Shown here piece after piece: positions 1 to 30,900 of a stretch of 64,000 nucleotides of DNA. The notes under the pieces are model-generated. The model did not search any database. It saw only the letters and a list, made by a program, of their open reading frames with translations, and was not told where the DNA came from. The position numbers and the translations under genes were made by a program. Each line of letters opens with the position of its first letter. Position 1 is the stretch's first letter. Location of the stretch: positions 4,640,501 to 4,704,500 of the forward strand of contig NC_091685.1 of assembly GCF_041296265.1 (NCBI RefSeq), in the 5' to 3' direction. Source of the stretch: Equus caballus (Eukaryota; Chordata; Mammalia; Perissodactyla; Equidae).

Positions 1-235
1 CTGGAGTGATTATTCCCAAGCAGGGACCTGGCTCAGGAGGGCAATACGCTCGCGGGCCTGTCTGACCGTCTGACCGAGCCCATGCTCACGCGTCTGCTGC
101 CCCTGTTGCCTCTCAGGGTGCCCCCATGCCCACTGCCCTCTCTACTCCCAGATGGCCCCACCCACCCCTCAGTGGCCCCCGCGCCCCCACCGTGGAAGCG
201 GGCGGCATCCCCACCCCTGCGCTGTGCGCACTCAC

Positions 236-8014
<7,779 letters not shown>

Positions 8015-8190
8015 GCACATGGGGCGCTGCTCTAAACATGTCACAGGTATTAACTCATTTAAGGGCAAGCCCACAAGGCGGGGACTGCTGTCCCCACTTC
8101 ACAAATGGGGACACAGACAAGTAAACCGCCCAAGGTCACGCAGCTAGAAACAGCAGAGCAGCTGGAATTCAACCCAGAGGCTAGGGCACC
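8015..8190 (-). repeat. MIR SINE
   Basis: A good antisense MIR: ggtattaactcatttaaggg, cccacttcacaaatggggac, ccaaggtcacgcagctag. Confidence 0.85.
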
Positions 8191-8259
8191 GAGCCAGCAT
8201 GGGACACCGCCTGATGGCAGCACCAGGGTGAACGTGCGGGCCCTCGAGGCCTGGCAGAC

Positions 8260-8370
8260 TGCAGGACTTGGGTGCTGGCTGCTCCACTGTGCGGCAGTGT
8301 AGTGTTGATCAAGTTACTGCCCTCTGCCTCAGTTTCCCTCCTCTGTACAATAGGATAATAGTCCCTCGCA
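8260..8370 (+). repeat. MIR SINE fragment
   Basis: The sense core ctgcctcagtttccctcctc then tgtacaataggataatagtc. Confidence 0.75.
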
Positions 8371-9239
8371 GGACCAGAGCTGTCTTCCACGGTCTCCCTG
8401 GGTTCCTCTGTCCCCTTCTCCTGCTCTGCGCTCCACCCAGACCTGCTCGCCCAGCGCTGCCCTCTGCAAAGGCTCGGGTGTGCTAACACCCCCGCAGGAC
8501 AGAAAAGACTGACAGCCATTCCCTGCCTCCTAACCCAGGAAGATGCTTGAGTCCTGAGAATGACATTCTGCTGGTGGAATTTCAGGCCCGGGGACAGTCT
8601 GATGGGAAAAGTCAGATTCCCTTAGAGGACTATGGGACGATGATGGCCGCCACTGTCTCTAAAAGAAGACGTTAACGTGTGGTTTGTACAGGGTTGGCTG
8701 CTGATGGGGGACCACGGGCTTTCATCCGGCAACCGGACTTAGTCGGTTTGGGGATTTTCCTGTTTGTTGTGTCACTGTCCCCTTCTCCCCAGCACCAGCT
8801 GGGCTTGTTCCAGACCGCACAGCCGTGCTCGGCCACACCCTCTGCCTGGTGCTCCTGCCACAAACACTTCTTCCAGCAGCGGTTCCTGCTTCCTCAGCCC
8901 TCAGATCCAGGCGGGATGCCTGCTGCAGCTGGCGGAAGGCGTCCCCTGGAACAGAGCTCAGGCGACCCTCAGTGAGAGGTCGCTGAGGGGTCAGAGGAGG
9001 GCTGGGAGTCACCCATCACATCTAGGCCTGCTACCCTGGTGAACCTGGGCTGGTGGCTCCTCCCTGGGCTTGAGTCGAATCCCCTGTGAATTGACGGTGG
9101 AAGGAGGCCACTTCCAAGGTCTCGTGCAGGGAAGGGACCTAATAGAGGAGAAAACGCTTGGTAATCTGTGATTATCAACAGGGCGGGACCCTCCAGGGAA
9201 ACCCTATTATCATCACCATATGGAGGCTCAGAAAGGAAA
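8371..9239. other. Intergenic stretch, no recognised element
   Basis: Unique-looking sequence between the BSND promoter and the CpG island. No exon or repeat was recognised. Confidence 0.4.
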
Positions 9240-10050
9240 GCGACGAATGCCCCGCCCAGAAAAGGAGACCGAGGCCCAGAGAGGCCCCAGGCAGCCCTCT
9301 GGTCCGGCTGTCCGGGCGGGGTAGGAACGGCTCTCCGCGGCCCGTGCCCCCGCGCCCTGGGGGCCGTCGCAGCACAGTCTCCGTAGGGCGGTCCCACGCC
9401 ATGTCGCGACGCGCCCGGCGCGAGGCGCGGGGAGGGGCTCTCACGCCCGGTCCCAGGCGAGGGAACGGAGCCGGAGCGGCGGGGACGGCCCAGATCGCCC
9501 CCAACCGTCGGCGGCTGAGCAGGGCGCGGACCACGCAGCCCCAGCCCCGCGCTGGAGGGATCTGGTCCCTCTCCGTGCCGAGGGCTCGGGTCACCTGGGC
9601 GCGCTGCCCCCCGCCCCGCCCCCGTCCCCCTCTCCTCTCTCCTCCCGGTGAAAAGGGGCGGGGGAGCGACCAGGAGTTGGACGCTCTGGGCCAGGGGCGC
9701 CCGGTGACGGGCCTCCTCCGAGCTCCTCCGCAGAGGCGCGGGGCCCCGGGGCAGACGTCCTGCGCTGGGCCGCGTCGGGGTGTCCGCAGGCCCCCCACCC
9801 TGCCCGCGGGGTCTGGGCGATCGATCGGCGGAGGGGCGGGGCGCGCGGCCGTCTCCCGGCAGAGGGCGCGCCAGGCTCTGTCTTCGTCCGGTCGGAACAA
9901 CGCGGGAGCCCGGAGAGACCTCCGAGACTGCAGCGGAAGGGTCACCCGCTCGACAGAGGCGGAGGCCGAGGCTGGGGAGGCGGGTGAGCGGCTCGGGATC
10001 GCAGAGGCGGCAAACAGCACAGCCAGGACTCACGCCGGTCCCGAGTCAGG
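9240..10050. promoter_or_regulatory. CpG island between BSND and TMEM61 (orphan)
   Basis: CpG-dense, GC-rich sequence with several GC-box cores (for example gggcggggta at 9315 and ccccgcccc near 9610). It lies about 1.8 kb upstream of the BSND start codon and 3.6 kb beyond the TMEM61 polyadenylation site, so it serves neither known start directly. A canonical-looking plus-strand splice donor (gcgggtgagc) occurs near 9983. Long open frames on both strands (about 300 and 354 codons) reflect scarcity of stop codons in GC-rich DNA. Likely roles are a noncoding-RNA promoter, an alternative BSND promoter or an enhancer; the sequence does not decide. Confidence 0.7.
9856..9869 (+). promoter_or_regulatory. 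CTCF-like motif in the orphan CpG island
   Basis: CCGGCAGAGGGCGC matches the CTCF core with one mismatch at position 3. Confidence 0.45.
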
Positions 10051-10365
10051 CTCTTGTTGAGCAGCTGTTTGCAGGACATGCTAAACGCCGAGTGTCAGAG
10101 AGCGTGGCACATCGCCCGCCCTTCTGGGGCATGATATGGTAAAGGCTCTGAGGTGTGTGTGAGGCCCAGCATGTGCACAAAGCAGAGAGCTGGACAGACT
10201 GGCCGGGCGCGGGTCGGGGGAGGAACAAAGGGACAGGTTCACAGAAGGGACCCTTGAGAAGTCAGTTGGAGTTCTTCTGTCAGGGCAGGAAAAGCAGTTC
10301 AGACAAAGAGACCAGCGTGTGCAAAGGCCCAGGGGCACATAAGCACTGACACATGGCTGGAGATA
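10051..10365 (-). repeat. L2 LINE fragment (diverged)
   Basis: Antisense L2 signature: ttgagcagctgtttgcagga at the start and tgtgcaaaggcccaggggca near the end. Confidence 0.55.
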
Positions 10366-10384
10366 AAACTCCAAGTGCTATGTG

Positions 10385-11165
10385 CACACTGGCCCATACA
10401 CTGCAGATCCTCCTGTCTTGCCAGAGCTGTTCCTCCTGTGTCAGCTCCATCCTCCCAGTGTTACCCAGGCCGCCACCTGGATCTCCTGGCCAGCGTCCTC
10501 GCCTCCTCTCTCACAGCCACATCCTGCTGACTCCACCTCCAACATGTAAGAATCCCGTCACTTCTCACCCCCACCACTGCTCATCACTGGTCTGAGTCCC
10601 CATCATCTGTCTCCCTAAGTGGCCTCTGCTTCTACTCTTGCCCCCTGGAGTCTCTTTTCAACCCAAATGCCAGGTCAGACCATGTCACCCCTCTGCTCAG
10701 AACCCTGGAATGGCTCTGTCTCATCAGAGCAGAAGCCAACGACCTCGAGATGGCCTACAAGGCCCTAGATAATTTGCCCATGCCACCCACCCCCTCACCC
10801 TTCTGAGCCCACCTCCTGCCATGCCTCCCCTCACTCACTCTCTTCCAGCCACCCTGGCTCCATGCTCTTCTTAGAACACACAGGCACCCCAGGGCCTTGC
10901 ACCTGCTGTTCCTGCTTCCTGGAATGCTCTTCCTCCAAATATCTGCATGGCTCCCTCCCTTACTTCCTTCAAGTCTTTGTCCAGATGTCAGCTTCACAGC
11001 GAGGCCTCCCCTGACGTGACATCTAAAGTTGCAGAGCCCCCTTCCCCCAGGTGTTCCTTGTCCTCATTTCCCAATTCATTTCTCTCAATCGTTCTCGTCA
11101 CCATCTACCCTACCACCTACATTATTTATCCACCCTGTCTATGGCCGTCTCCGCACTGGAACTCA
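10385..11165 (+). repeat. L2 LINE 3' region, long copy
   Basis: A long, well-ordered L2 copy: agaaccctggaatggctctg, gatggcctacaaggccctag, then gggccttgcacctgctgttc, ctggaatgctcttcctccaa and acttccttcaagtctttgtc. Confidence 0.88.
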
Positions 11166-11974
11166 GCGCCACAGCGGGGATGGTTCGGTTCGCTGTGGTA
11201 TCCCCAGGGGCTGGAAGTGGGGAGGTGGGCTCTCGAGTCACATGTGGGAACGGAGGGATGGATACAAGTTCTGGGGGGAGGGGAGCATGGGCCGGAGACC
11301 TCCTGGGCTCACGCACAGCAGTCCGACAGCTTTCAGGGGCTGACGGGGCCCCTAGGGGTGACTAGCGGAGGAGTGACCAGATCAGATCTTAACTGTCCCA
11401 TGACCCTCTGGTTCTGAGAGCAAGCTGGAAGGTGCCAGAGGAGACGGGGGAAGCCAGGAGCAGCTGCCAGGCTCCCGGGACACCTAGGGAGAGAAAGACT
11501 GAAGTGACAATTTTTAGGAGTCATTAGTTGCTGGGGGGGAGCTGTGTGCGGGCTGAATGGGAATTTCTGATTGGGAAATTTCTGACCGATTTGAGGTGGA
11601 GAGCTCCAGGGGGCGGGGTCACCAGCTGACCCAGAGGGTAACAGAAGTCGGGGGGCTCAGGGACAGCATGGGGGAGGCCTGAGCTCGGAGGCCCTGCCAA
11701 TGGGCGAGAGGGTCCCCAACTCACAGCCAGGCCACTGTGGCTCACAAGGGGACAGTGGCTTGCCTCGTCAAGAGACCACTTCCATGGCCTGGCTCAGCCT
11801 ATAAGGCGCTGGCGACCTGGTCCAGCCCTGCCCCCCACTTCTCCTCCCGTCCCACCTGCGCCTCCTGAACGCCCCTGAGGGGGCACACTCCTCACCTCGG
11901 GGAGGGGAAGCTGGGCTCTGCTTCCCAGCCTGGGCCCCCAGGAACCCTCAGGAACTACAGACAAACCATGCCCC
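11166..11974. other. Intergenic stretch, no recognised element
   Basis: GC-rich sequence between two L2 copies. No exon or repeat recognised. Confidence 0.4.
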
Positions 11975-12075
11975 CATCCTCCTGACACACATGGAGACTG
12001 GGGTGTGACCAGCTCAAGGTCACACAGCAAGGTCAGGGCCGAGGCAGGATTCAAACCTACGTCTCGCTCAGAGCG
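11975..12075 (-). repeat. MIR SINE fragment
   Basis: Antisense MIR: agctcaaggtcacacagcaa, then ggcaggattcaaacctacg. Confidence 0.7.
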
Positions 12076-12149
12076 GGAGGTCAAGGCACAGACAGGAGGG
12101 AAGGGAGGAGAAAAAGCGAAGGTGGCCCGGACGACGGGACCCAGGACTT

Positions 12150-12640
12150 GGTGACATTCCTTGACTCACTCATTCAGTCAACAGATGCCCGCAGAGCATC
12201 GTCCCTGTGCCAGGCACCATTTCTTGGCTTGAGGGGCACAAACGGGAGAGAGAAAGAAGAAAACCCCGGCTCTTAGGGCTTTCATTCTGCGGATGACAAA
12301 ACACAATAAACAAATGAAAATGTTTTAAGGTAAAATGTTAAATGGTGACAGGTGTTACAGCAAGGGAGCAGGCAGGAGCCTGGGCGTGCAGGGGCCGGTG
12401 GCACTGAGTTTTCAGTGGAGAGGTCAAGCTTGGCCTCACAGAGAGAGCAAAGATGCGAGGAGGTGCAGAGCAGGCCGGGGAGAAGCTTCTGGAGAGAGGG
12501 AAGGCGAGTGCAAAGGTGCCAGTGGGCTGACCGAAAGGAGGGCAAGGGGGAGGGCACCGCACACACGGCCCACCCAGGCCACCGCAGGAGTCCTTATTCA
12601 AAGGCAGCCAGAACCTCTCTGGGTCCTGAGCCCAGGAGGG
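12150..12640 (-). repeat. L2 LINE 3' region
   Basis: Antisense L2: ctcactcattcagtcaacag, ccctgtgccaggcaccattt, cacaataaacaaatgaaaat, then a diverged upstream portion with gagagagggaaggcgagtgc. Confidence 0.8.
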
Positions 12641-12789
12641 ACGTCGTCGGCCTGGGTGTGATCAGGCTCATTCTGGCCACGGAGCTGAGAAGAGACGGCA
12701 GGGGACACAGGCAGAAGCAGGGAGCCCGGCTGGGCAGCTACTGAGAGGGTCCAGGCCCAGGTGGGAGGATCCCAGGCCTGCAGCCCAGC

Positions 12790-13080
12790 CAGGCCTGAAT
12801 GGAAACACTGGCTCTGCCTTTATGCTCTGATTTTGCCTCTCTGGGGCTCAGTTTCCACACCTGTGAAACGGGGACAGCACCTGTGGGAGATCGGCCTTGA
12901 GGATGTGCGATAATGGCAGGAGGCCCTCGGGGAATGCTGCCCTTATCCAGCTGACCGAACCCCAGGACTTTGAACCCCTGCTTGCTGTGGAACCCTGGGA
13001 AGGTGACTCAACCTCTCTGAGCTGGTCTTTCCCATCTGTGAGTGGGGTGATGTGGAGATGTAGGGATGCAGAATGTAGCT
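12790..13080 (+). repeat. Two MIR SINE fragments
   Basis: A sense core at 12835-12880 (ggggctcagtttccacacct, gtgaaacggggacagcacct), then a second weaker one at 12975-13060 (ggtgactcaacctctctgag). Confidence 0.7.
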
Positions 13081-13189
13081 GGACAGAAAGCAGACATTTC
13101 TGCCACACATGGAAAGTAAGGAGAGGAAGTGAGCTCCCTGTCAGAGGAGGTATGGGAGTAGAGGCCACACCTTCCTTTGGTGAAGGCCC

Positions 13190-13440
13190 TTACGAGGACT
13201 CTGCATTTGTTATTCGATGTTCCAGCCCCGGGCCTGCAGGGTCAGCGTGTGCTCGCCAGGCCAGCTGCTCTCCTCTCATTTAACCCTCACAACGCAGCTC
13301 TGAGCAGGGCTGGGGCCATGGAATTCCCCATCCCCATTTTACAGATGAGGACACTGAGGCGGAGAGCGGGACAGCCACTTGTGCGAGGCCACTCGGCTGG
13401 CGCCTGGTGGAACCCACGCTTGGGCAGTCTCAAGTCAGAT
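13190..13440 (-). repeat. MIR SINE
   Basis: Antisense MIR: ctcatttaaccctcacaacg, ccccattttacagatgagga, cactgaggcggagagcggga. Confidence 0.8.
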
Positions 13441-13617
13441 CCATGTTCTTTTGGTTCTAAACTCAGGGCGTGACCTTGGGCCAGTCCTGCCTCTGCTCTG
13501 GGCCTCTATCTTCTCCAGGGCACTGCAAAATGCCCCAGCTGAGAGCCAGCGCTGCCCCAGCCCGGACACCGAGCCAGGGGCGAGGAAGCACACGGGCCGC
13601 AGTGGGGACGGAGCCGG

Positions 13618-13623
13618 TTTATT
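13618..13623 (-). terminator. Polyadenylation signal of TMEM61
   Basis: AATAAA on the minus strand, 141 bases past the TMEM61 stop codon, at a sensible distance for a short 3' UTR. Confidence 0.75.
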
Positions 13624-13763
13624 GCGGGCTGTGTGTCCTGCAGCAAAGGCAGAGAGGTGGACCCGCCCACACAGCGGGTGCCCCTGAGCGCCCCGGCCCG
13701 CTAGGCGGCTAGGCAGACAGGCCGCTCTTGATGCTGCACAGGGGGCCCCGGGGACATCACCCC

Positions 13764-25475
<11,712 letters not shown>

Positions 25476-25969
25476 GGCGCGGCAGGCCAGGAAGGCGACC
25501 CCCCAGCCCCGCTCTGCGCCCCGCCGCGAAGGCCGGCTCCGGTCAAGGTCTCATCGGGGCTCTCGCCGCCCGCCTGGCAGCCCCTGCTCCCGAGTGACGC
25601 CCCCGCAAGCCCCGGCCTGGCCCTGGCGGCCGGCTCCCCTGGGCTTGGGGCCGCGTCCTCGGGGCCGCCGGGGGCGCGTCCCCGGTTCCCTGCTCCAGGG
25701 CGCCTGCAGGTGCCGCGCCTCCGCCCGGGCCGCCCCGCCCGTCCTTAAAGCGGCCGCGCCGCGCCGTCCGGGCTGCTGAGCCCGGGTTTCCCAGCGCGGG
25801 GTGGGGGCTGGGAGGGGCGGCCCGCCGTGACCCGCACCGCACGGGCACCGGCGGAACCGTGGTCCTTGGGGCCGTCCCGCTCCGCTCCCCCGCTGGGGCG
25901 GGCTTGGGAACCAGCTCTTCGGAGAGCCACCAAGTTCGTCGGAGGTGGGGGTCCTGGGCCGGCCTCCTC

Positions 25970-26030
25970 ACTCCCATTTCACAGCAAGGGAAACTGAGGC
26001 CCAGGGAGGGGCGGTCCTTTGCCCTGGTGT
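25970..26030 (-). repeat. MIR SINE core fragment
   Basis: cactcccatttcacagcaag then ggaaactgaggcccagggag. Confidence 0.6.
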
Positions 26031-26689
26031 CTTTAGCGCGTACTCCGTTGGCGACACTGCTTTTTCCTTCTCAGTCGGAGAGCAAGCCCCTGCCCTCACC
26101 CCCTGAGCAGGAAAGCATTCTCAGAAATGACGGCTGGCATGTAAGTGCCTCCCTCAGCCCCGAAGGTCACTGCCCAGCCGCCCGGGCCGGAGAGCAGGCC
26201 CGAGAGCAGGGAGTGACCCAGCTTCTCCGAACCTTCGCGCTGATGGCCCCGGCTCACGGTCCGCGGGCCCGGCCGAGCGGAGCAGGGCTGTGAAGCGCTG
26301 GCTCCGGAGGGAACGCACGCAGGCTCAGGCCGTTTGTGTGGAGTGGGCGGGAGGAAGCCCCCCGCGGGGTGTGAACTCCTCGTGGGAGGACACCCGAGCT
26401 GTCTTAGGGGAGAAGGGTCGGGTGCCCCAGCCTGAAGGAGCAGCATGAGCAAAGGCTGGACAGTCTCAGCCTGGGCAAGCTTGACCGTTCATGTGGGTCA
26501 AAGGGAGGCGGTCTGGACCAGCCAGGGTCTGGGTTTTCTTTTGTCTCCTGCTGCTCCAACAAGTCAGGGCGCTTGGGCCGGGTTCCCCTCAGCCAGGCCG
26601 AGGAGTTCCCATCCAGCTGATGGGACCAACTCTCCTCCCTGCCCAGGGCACAGAAGGTCGGAGCACCTGTCCAGCAGGGATCTGAAGCT
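26031..26689. other. Upstream of TMEM61, no recognised element
   Basis: GC-rich unique-looking sequence beyond the CpG island. A cis-regulatory role is possible but nothing specific is visible. Confidence 0.35.
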
Positions 26690-26995
26690 CAGAGAGGGGA
26701 AGCCACCGTCTCAGAGTCACGGAGCAGGTCAGTGGCAGGGCGCAGGCCCCTGATTTCCAAACTCCTTGTCTCGGAGGAAATATTCCACCCAAGAGCATTA
26801 GCGTTCTCTGAGCGCCGACTCCTCTCCCCAGTGAGGTCCTTGTACGTGTTACCTCTTTTCCTCTTCACGATGCATGTGGTCGGTATAAATGAGCCCATCT
26901 TACAGACCGGCAGCTGAGGCTCAGAGAGGGCAAAGGCCCGGGTGAGGCTCCGAAGCTCGGAGGTGGCTGTGCTGAGACGGGACCAAGCCGGCCTG
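26690..26995 (-). repeat. Two MIR SINE fragments
   Basis: Antisense MIR at 26690-26755 (gaagctcagagaggggaagc) and a better copy at 26795-26995 (ctgaggctcagagagggcaa). Confidence 0.75.
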
Positions 26996-27314
26996 GAGCA
27001 GGGTGCCTTCAGCTCTGCTCTGCGCAGCCTGCATGTGGGCTGAAGGCCACCACGGCCGTCTGGTGCTAGGGGCCTGCTTAGAGAAGGTATGAGGGGAAGT
27101 GGGAGGCCGTGAAGCCCCACTCACTTCTGCAGGGGCATCCGTGCAGGTCATGGGCGCCTCACTGGTCAAGACACCCCCCTCCCTGCCAGTGGGCCCAGGG
27201 GTAAGTCACAGGTTGGGAAAGCTGAGGTCCAGGCCGGGGCACATCCCGACCCTGCTTAAGCCTGAGTCCCCTGGCCCAGGCTGGATGCTCGGGCCCTGGC
27301 ATTGAACAGGTTTC
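26996..27314. other. Intergenic stretch, no recognised element
   Basis: No exon or repeat recognised. Confidence 0.35.
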
Positions 27315-27545
27315 GACTTCTTTCCTCATTCAGCCACTTCCAGGCTGGCAGACTCTGGCTGTATCCTTATCTATAAAGTGGAGACAATGGCCCCTCCTCC
27401 CAAGGGGGCTGTGAGGGCTTCATAGCTACTTAACAAGACCTTATCCACGAGGAGCTGGCCTGAGGCCTCTCCCAGTACACAGTGGCTCCACGTGTGGGTC
27501 TCCTTAGTGACGGTGGCCTCCCTGAGGGCAGGGACTCTGCTCAGG
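27315..27545 (+). repeat. MIR fragment followed by L2 tail
   Basis: Sense MIR at 27325-27430 (cttatctataaagtggagac) and an L2 tail at about 27505-27545 (ctgagggcagggactctgct). Confidence 0.6.
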
Positions 27546-27829
27546 ACCCAGCCAGACCCTGCCGGGACCCGAGGGGGCTGGGACCGGGTGCTGATCAGAA
27601 CCTGGGGATTAGCCCAATTCTTCTGGCTCTGTCTTCCTCTTCCCCACTTTTGGCAGCCCTGGTGTCAGCCCCAGGCCTGCCGTGATGCCAGGCGCCGAGG
27701 GGAGCCCCGCAGGCCTGGGCAAGCTTCGAGGCCCTTTCTGCGGAGCAGCCTCAGGCCTTCTCTGGCTCCAGCTGGCGACTCAGAGGAGATCTGTCGCCAG
27801 CTTCTGACTCAAGGGGGTAGAGAAGGGGC
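27546..27829. other. Intergenic stretch, no recognised element
   Basis: No exon or repeat recognised. Confidence 0.35.
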
Positions 27830-28000
27830 TACCACTTGCACTCACTTATTACACGTCACCAGCCAGCCGCTTCTCCCATTTCATTGTCACCTCAGCTGAG
27901 CCCTTGGGGCTGAGAGAGAAGTGCCTTGCTCGGGGGTCACACAGCTAATTAAGTGGGGGGTGGGGAAGTGGAGAAGAGGCACTGGAATCCACATCCGTCT
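27830..28000 (-). repeat. MIR SINE fragment
   Basis: Antisense MIR: cccatttcattgtcacctca, cttgctcgggggtcacacag, ctaattaagtggggggtgg. Confidence 0.65.
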
Positions 28001-28049
28001 GAACCTTCCAGATCCATGTGGGCTTTTCCCTTTGTGCCACAGTGTCCCC

Positions 28050-28470
28050 TCCTCAGTTACATCCTGGCCTGCCTCCCCCAGGCCGTCTGCCCTTCATACG
28101 CATCAGCTGGTGCTTCCAAACCAGCACCCGATGGGTGCCTCACCTGCCTGAACCTGCCAGTGCTCCCGAGGCCCTCAGAGTGACGGCCCGGCTCCCAAGT
28201 ACCCACGCCGTGAGCAGGTCCCTGTCCGCCTCCCAGCGCATTCCCTGCGTCCCTCCGTGCGCTCCTGAGCTCCCTGTGCACTGTGTCCCTTGCACGGGTC
28301 CTTCTTCCTCACCAGCTTCGCCTGGTGAGCTCAGGTGTTTCCCTTAAGACTCAGGTCACAGGTCACCTTCTCTGGGTGACTTTGGGTGCATTCCAAAGCC
28401 AAATTACTTGGTCCCTCTTTCAGGCTCCCACAGGACTTCACAGACATCCACCGTAGCCCTGAGGATGTTT
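28050..28470 (+). repeat. L2 LINE fragment (diverged)
   Basis: L2-like order with agactcaggtcacaggtcac and cttctctgggtgactttggg near the 3' end. Confidence 0.5.
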
Positions 28471-28744
28471 ACAGAAATGAAACTACATGCCTTCCCTTCT
28501 TCTGCACTAAAAAGAAATAGCTGGATATTGCAGGAAATTTAGAAAGTATCAGTTAGTTAAGACAAATCAGAACATCCCCCTTCACAGGTAAAGAACAGTC
28601 TCCAGCCCTGTAAAGGAAAAACACAGTTCCCTAAACGCAGCCCCATCTACACAGGCTCTGCACATTCCCCCCACCCCCCACCCCTCACCCCCCCAACCCC
28701 TGTCTCGGGCAGGTGATTCTGGAGCCCACGGCCACATTTGGAGA

Positions 28745-28900
28745 AGCAAGGAGACATAAGCACCGGAATCAGGCGGGTCTCCTCAGGTCGTTATGGGGAT
28801 TAAGTGAGTTACTATATCATGGGCTTAGCAACAGTGCTTGGCACATAGTAAGTGCTTAGTCGCGTTGGCTATTATTATCGTTGTCATTATTTTATCTGTT
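28745..28900 (+). repeat. MIR SINE 3' half
   Basis: Sense MIR: ttatggggattaagtgagtt, cagtgcttggcacatagtaa, gtgcttagtcgcgttggcta. Confidence 0.75.
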
Positions 28901-29027
28901 AGTAGAAGAGAAGCACTGAGAGAATCCATGATCTTCTTGGAAGAGCAGCCTCCCTCCCTCCCCCACCTCCTGCCTCCCAGGCAGGGATCCAGCATCCTTT
29001 TCCGGGACGCCACCTAGACCCAACCAC

Positions 29028-29299
29028 TGTGACATTTTTTTTTTTTTTTAAGATTGGCACCTGGGCTAACAACTGTTGCCAATCTTTTTTTTTATTTTCT
29101 GCTTTATCTCCCCAACCCCCCCTGTACACAGTTGTATATCTTAGTTGCAGGTCCTTCTAGTTGTGGGATGTGGGACGCCGCCTCAGTGTGGCCTGACGAG
29201 CGATGCCATGTCCGCGCCCAGCATCCGAACCCTGGGCCGCCACAGCGGAACGCGTGAACCCAACCACTCGGCCACGGAGCTGGCCCCGTGTGACATTTT
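29028..29299 (-). mobile_element. ERE SINE (equine tRNA-derived), ERE2/3-like, with target-site duplication
   Basis: The body is 29039-29288, antisense: poly-T at the left, gttgtatatcttagttgcag in the middle, then gtgggacgccgcctcagtgt, and gccacggagctggcccc at the tRNA-related right end. The duplication TGTGACATTTT is identical at 29028-29038 and 29289-29299. This family is the main clue that the DNA is perissodactyl. Confidence 0.93.
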
Positions 29300-29788
29300 G
29301 ATGTAATGCTTTCCAAATGTGTGCATCTTACAAAAATCTGATCCCGCATCGCATACTGTTTCTAATAGGCTTTCATTTTCACTCAATACAGTCCCTCATG
29401 AACGTCTCTCCATATCTCACTGCGTTCTAAGTGTCCGCTTACGTATCTGGCCCCCATACTGACAGCATCTGAGGGCAGGGCTGCACCTCTCATGACTTGC
29501 CCCACCGCCCACCCCGTGCCATCTCAAAGCCGGCACACAGTATGCCCAGCACCAACACATGTCGTGAACAGCATGGGATGTGTGGTGCCGGGTTGGTCTG
29601 TCCCCTGCCTAGGAACATGGCGCGTGTCCATAGGGAGGGAAGAAGGCTCACAGAGGAGAGAGCATCTCAAAATCCAAGCCAAGGTTAAGGAGCGGGCATA
29701 TCTTTAAAGAAAGATCTCTGAGCACATTCCTTAATGCCAAACAGCAACAGGATCCCGAGGTTTCGCTTCAGCAAAGAGGCGGTTTAGG
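29300..29788. other. Intergenic stretch, no recognised element
   Basis: The first 150 bases (tttcattttcactcaataca) may be an old L1-type or DNA-transposon trace. Nothing else recognised. Confidence 0.35.
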
Positions 29789-30012
29789 GCAGGATTCTCA
29801 AATGGGGGCGATTTTGCACCCCCTCCCCCTCCAGAGGACATCTAGCAGTGAACGGAGACACTTTTGGTTGTCACAACTGTGGTAGGTGGGGGATACTATT
29901 GGCATCTGGTGTGTAGAGGCTGGGGATGCGCTCACACCCTACAATGCACAGGACAGCCCCCAACAAAGCATGATCTGGTCCCAGGTGTCGAGTGCCGAGG
30001 CGAGAAGCCCTG
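29789..30012 (+). repeat. MER20 hAT-Charlie element
   Basis: Nearly full length: ctcaaatgggggcgattttg, cacttttggttgtcacaact, ctattggcatctggtgtgta, caatgcacaggacagccccc, and agaagccctg at the right end. Confidence 0.88.
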
Positions 30013-30267
30013 GTCTGCACGTCTTAGGCAGGCTTTGGAGACTGGTGGCTCAATGGATTTCCGACTGTGTTCCAGAGACAGGAGGGAAAATAGATAAATA
30101 CAGAATGTGATATAAAGAAATATAAGGGAAAATAAACCTGAGAGTCTAGAAATTCAACCCTGTTTCCCCATATGCTGTAGAGAAGTCTCAGGAATTCTAA
30201 CATGTCACTTTTGAACCAAACTCACCAGAATGTCTCTTGTCCGTGAGGAGCAGAAAGGGTGGATCTG

Positions 30268-30385
30268 CTTTGATCTCTATTTTATAAGCCCAGAAAAGGA
30301 AAGTGAGTTGCCTGAAGTCACACAGCTAATCTGGACTATGACAGGGACCCAGCCCCAGACTCCTGATGGCCAGAGCCTCCTCGCC
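30268..30385 (-). repeat. MIR SINE fragment
   Basis: Antisense MIR: ctctattttataagcccaga, gttgcctgaagtcacacagc, taatctggactatgacaggg. Confidence 0.7.
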
Positions 30386-30442
30386 ACCACGGAGAATCGT
30401 CGATGCCTTGGGCTGGGAGTCAGGCACCTGGGTGGGGGGAGA

Positions 30443-30770
30443 AGGAGTTGGCAAACTGCCGCACAGACCGGATCTGGCTCACTGCCTGTTTTTGTATGGC
30501 CTGTGAACTAAGAATGGTTTTCACATTTTTTTAATGGTTGAAGAAAACCAAAAGGAGAATAACATTTCATGATGCATGAAAATTTAATGAAATTCAAATT
30601 TTAGTGTCATAAATAAAGTTTTATTGGAACGCAGCCACACTCATTCTTTACATGTTACTTTTGTGCTGCTACAGTGTTAGAAGTAAGCGGTTGTGACAGA
30701 AACCATATGGCCCCTAAAGCCTAAAATATTTACTATCTGGACTTTTACAGAAAACGTTTGCCAGCCCCTG
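30443..30770 (+). repeat. hAT-Charlie nonautonomous DNA element, copy 1
   Basis: Termini ggagttggcaaactgcc on the left and gtttgccagcccctg on the right are inverted matches. Internal ttattggaacgcagccacac and aaaatatttactatctggac are diagnostic of a widespread mammalian Charlie-type element. The exact subfamily is not certain. Confidence 0.82.
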
Positions 30771-30774
30771 CCCT

Positions 30775-30900
30775 GGCCTCTGGCTCAGCCCTGCCACTAA
30801 CGTGCTGTGCAATCTGGGGCAAGAGGCCACACCTTTCTGGGCCTCCTCACTTGTAAAATGGGGCGGGACCCCGGGAGAGACAGTGCTCACCAAGAATTCA
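30775..30900 (+). repeat. MIR SINE fragment
   Basis: Sense MIR: aatctggggcaagaggccac, cctcctcacttgtaaaatgg. Confidence 0.7.

Noticed and set aside
1-235. Search for BSND exon 4
   Set aside because: No acceptor followed by the conserved start of the C-terminal acidic segment was found, so the exon should lie before position 1.
8969-10060. Long overlapping open frames on both strands (300 and 354 codons)
   Set aside because: They lie in a CpG island where stop codons are rare, show no recognisable domain, and read as Arg/Pro/Gly-rich text in every frame.
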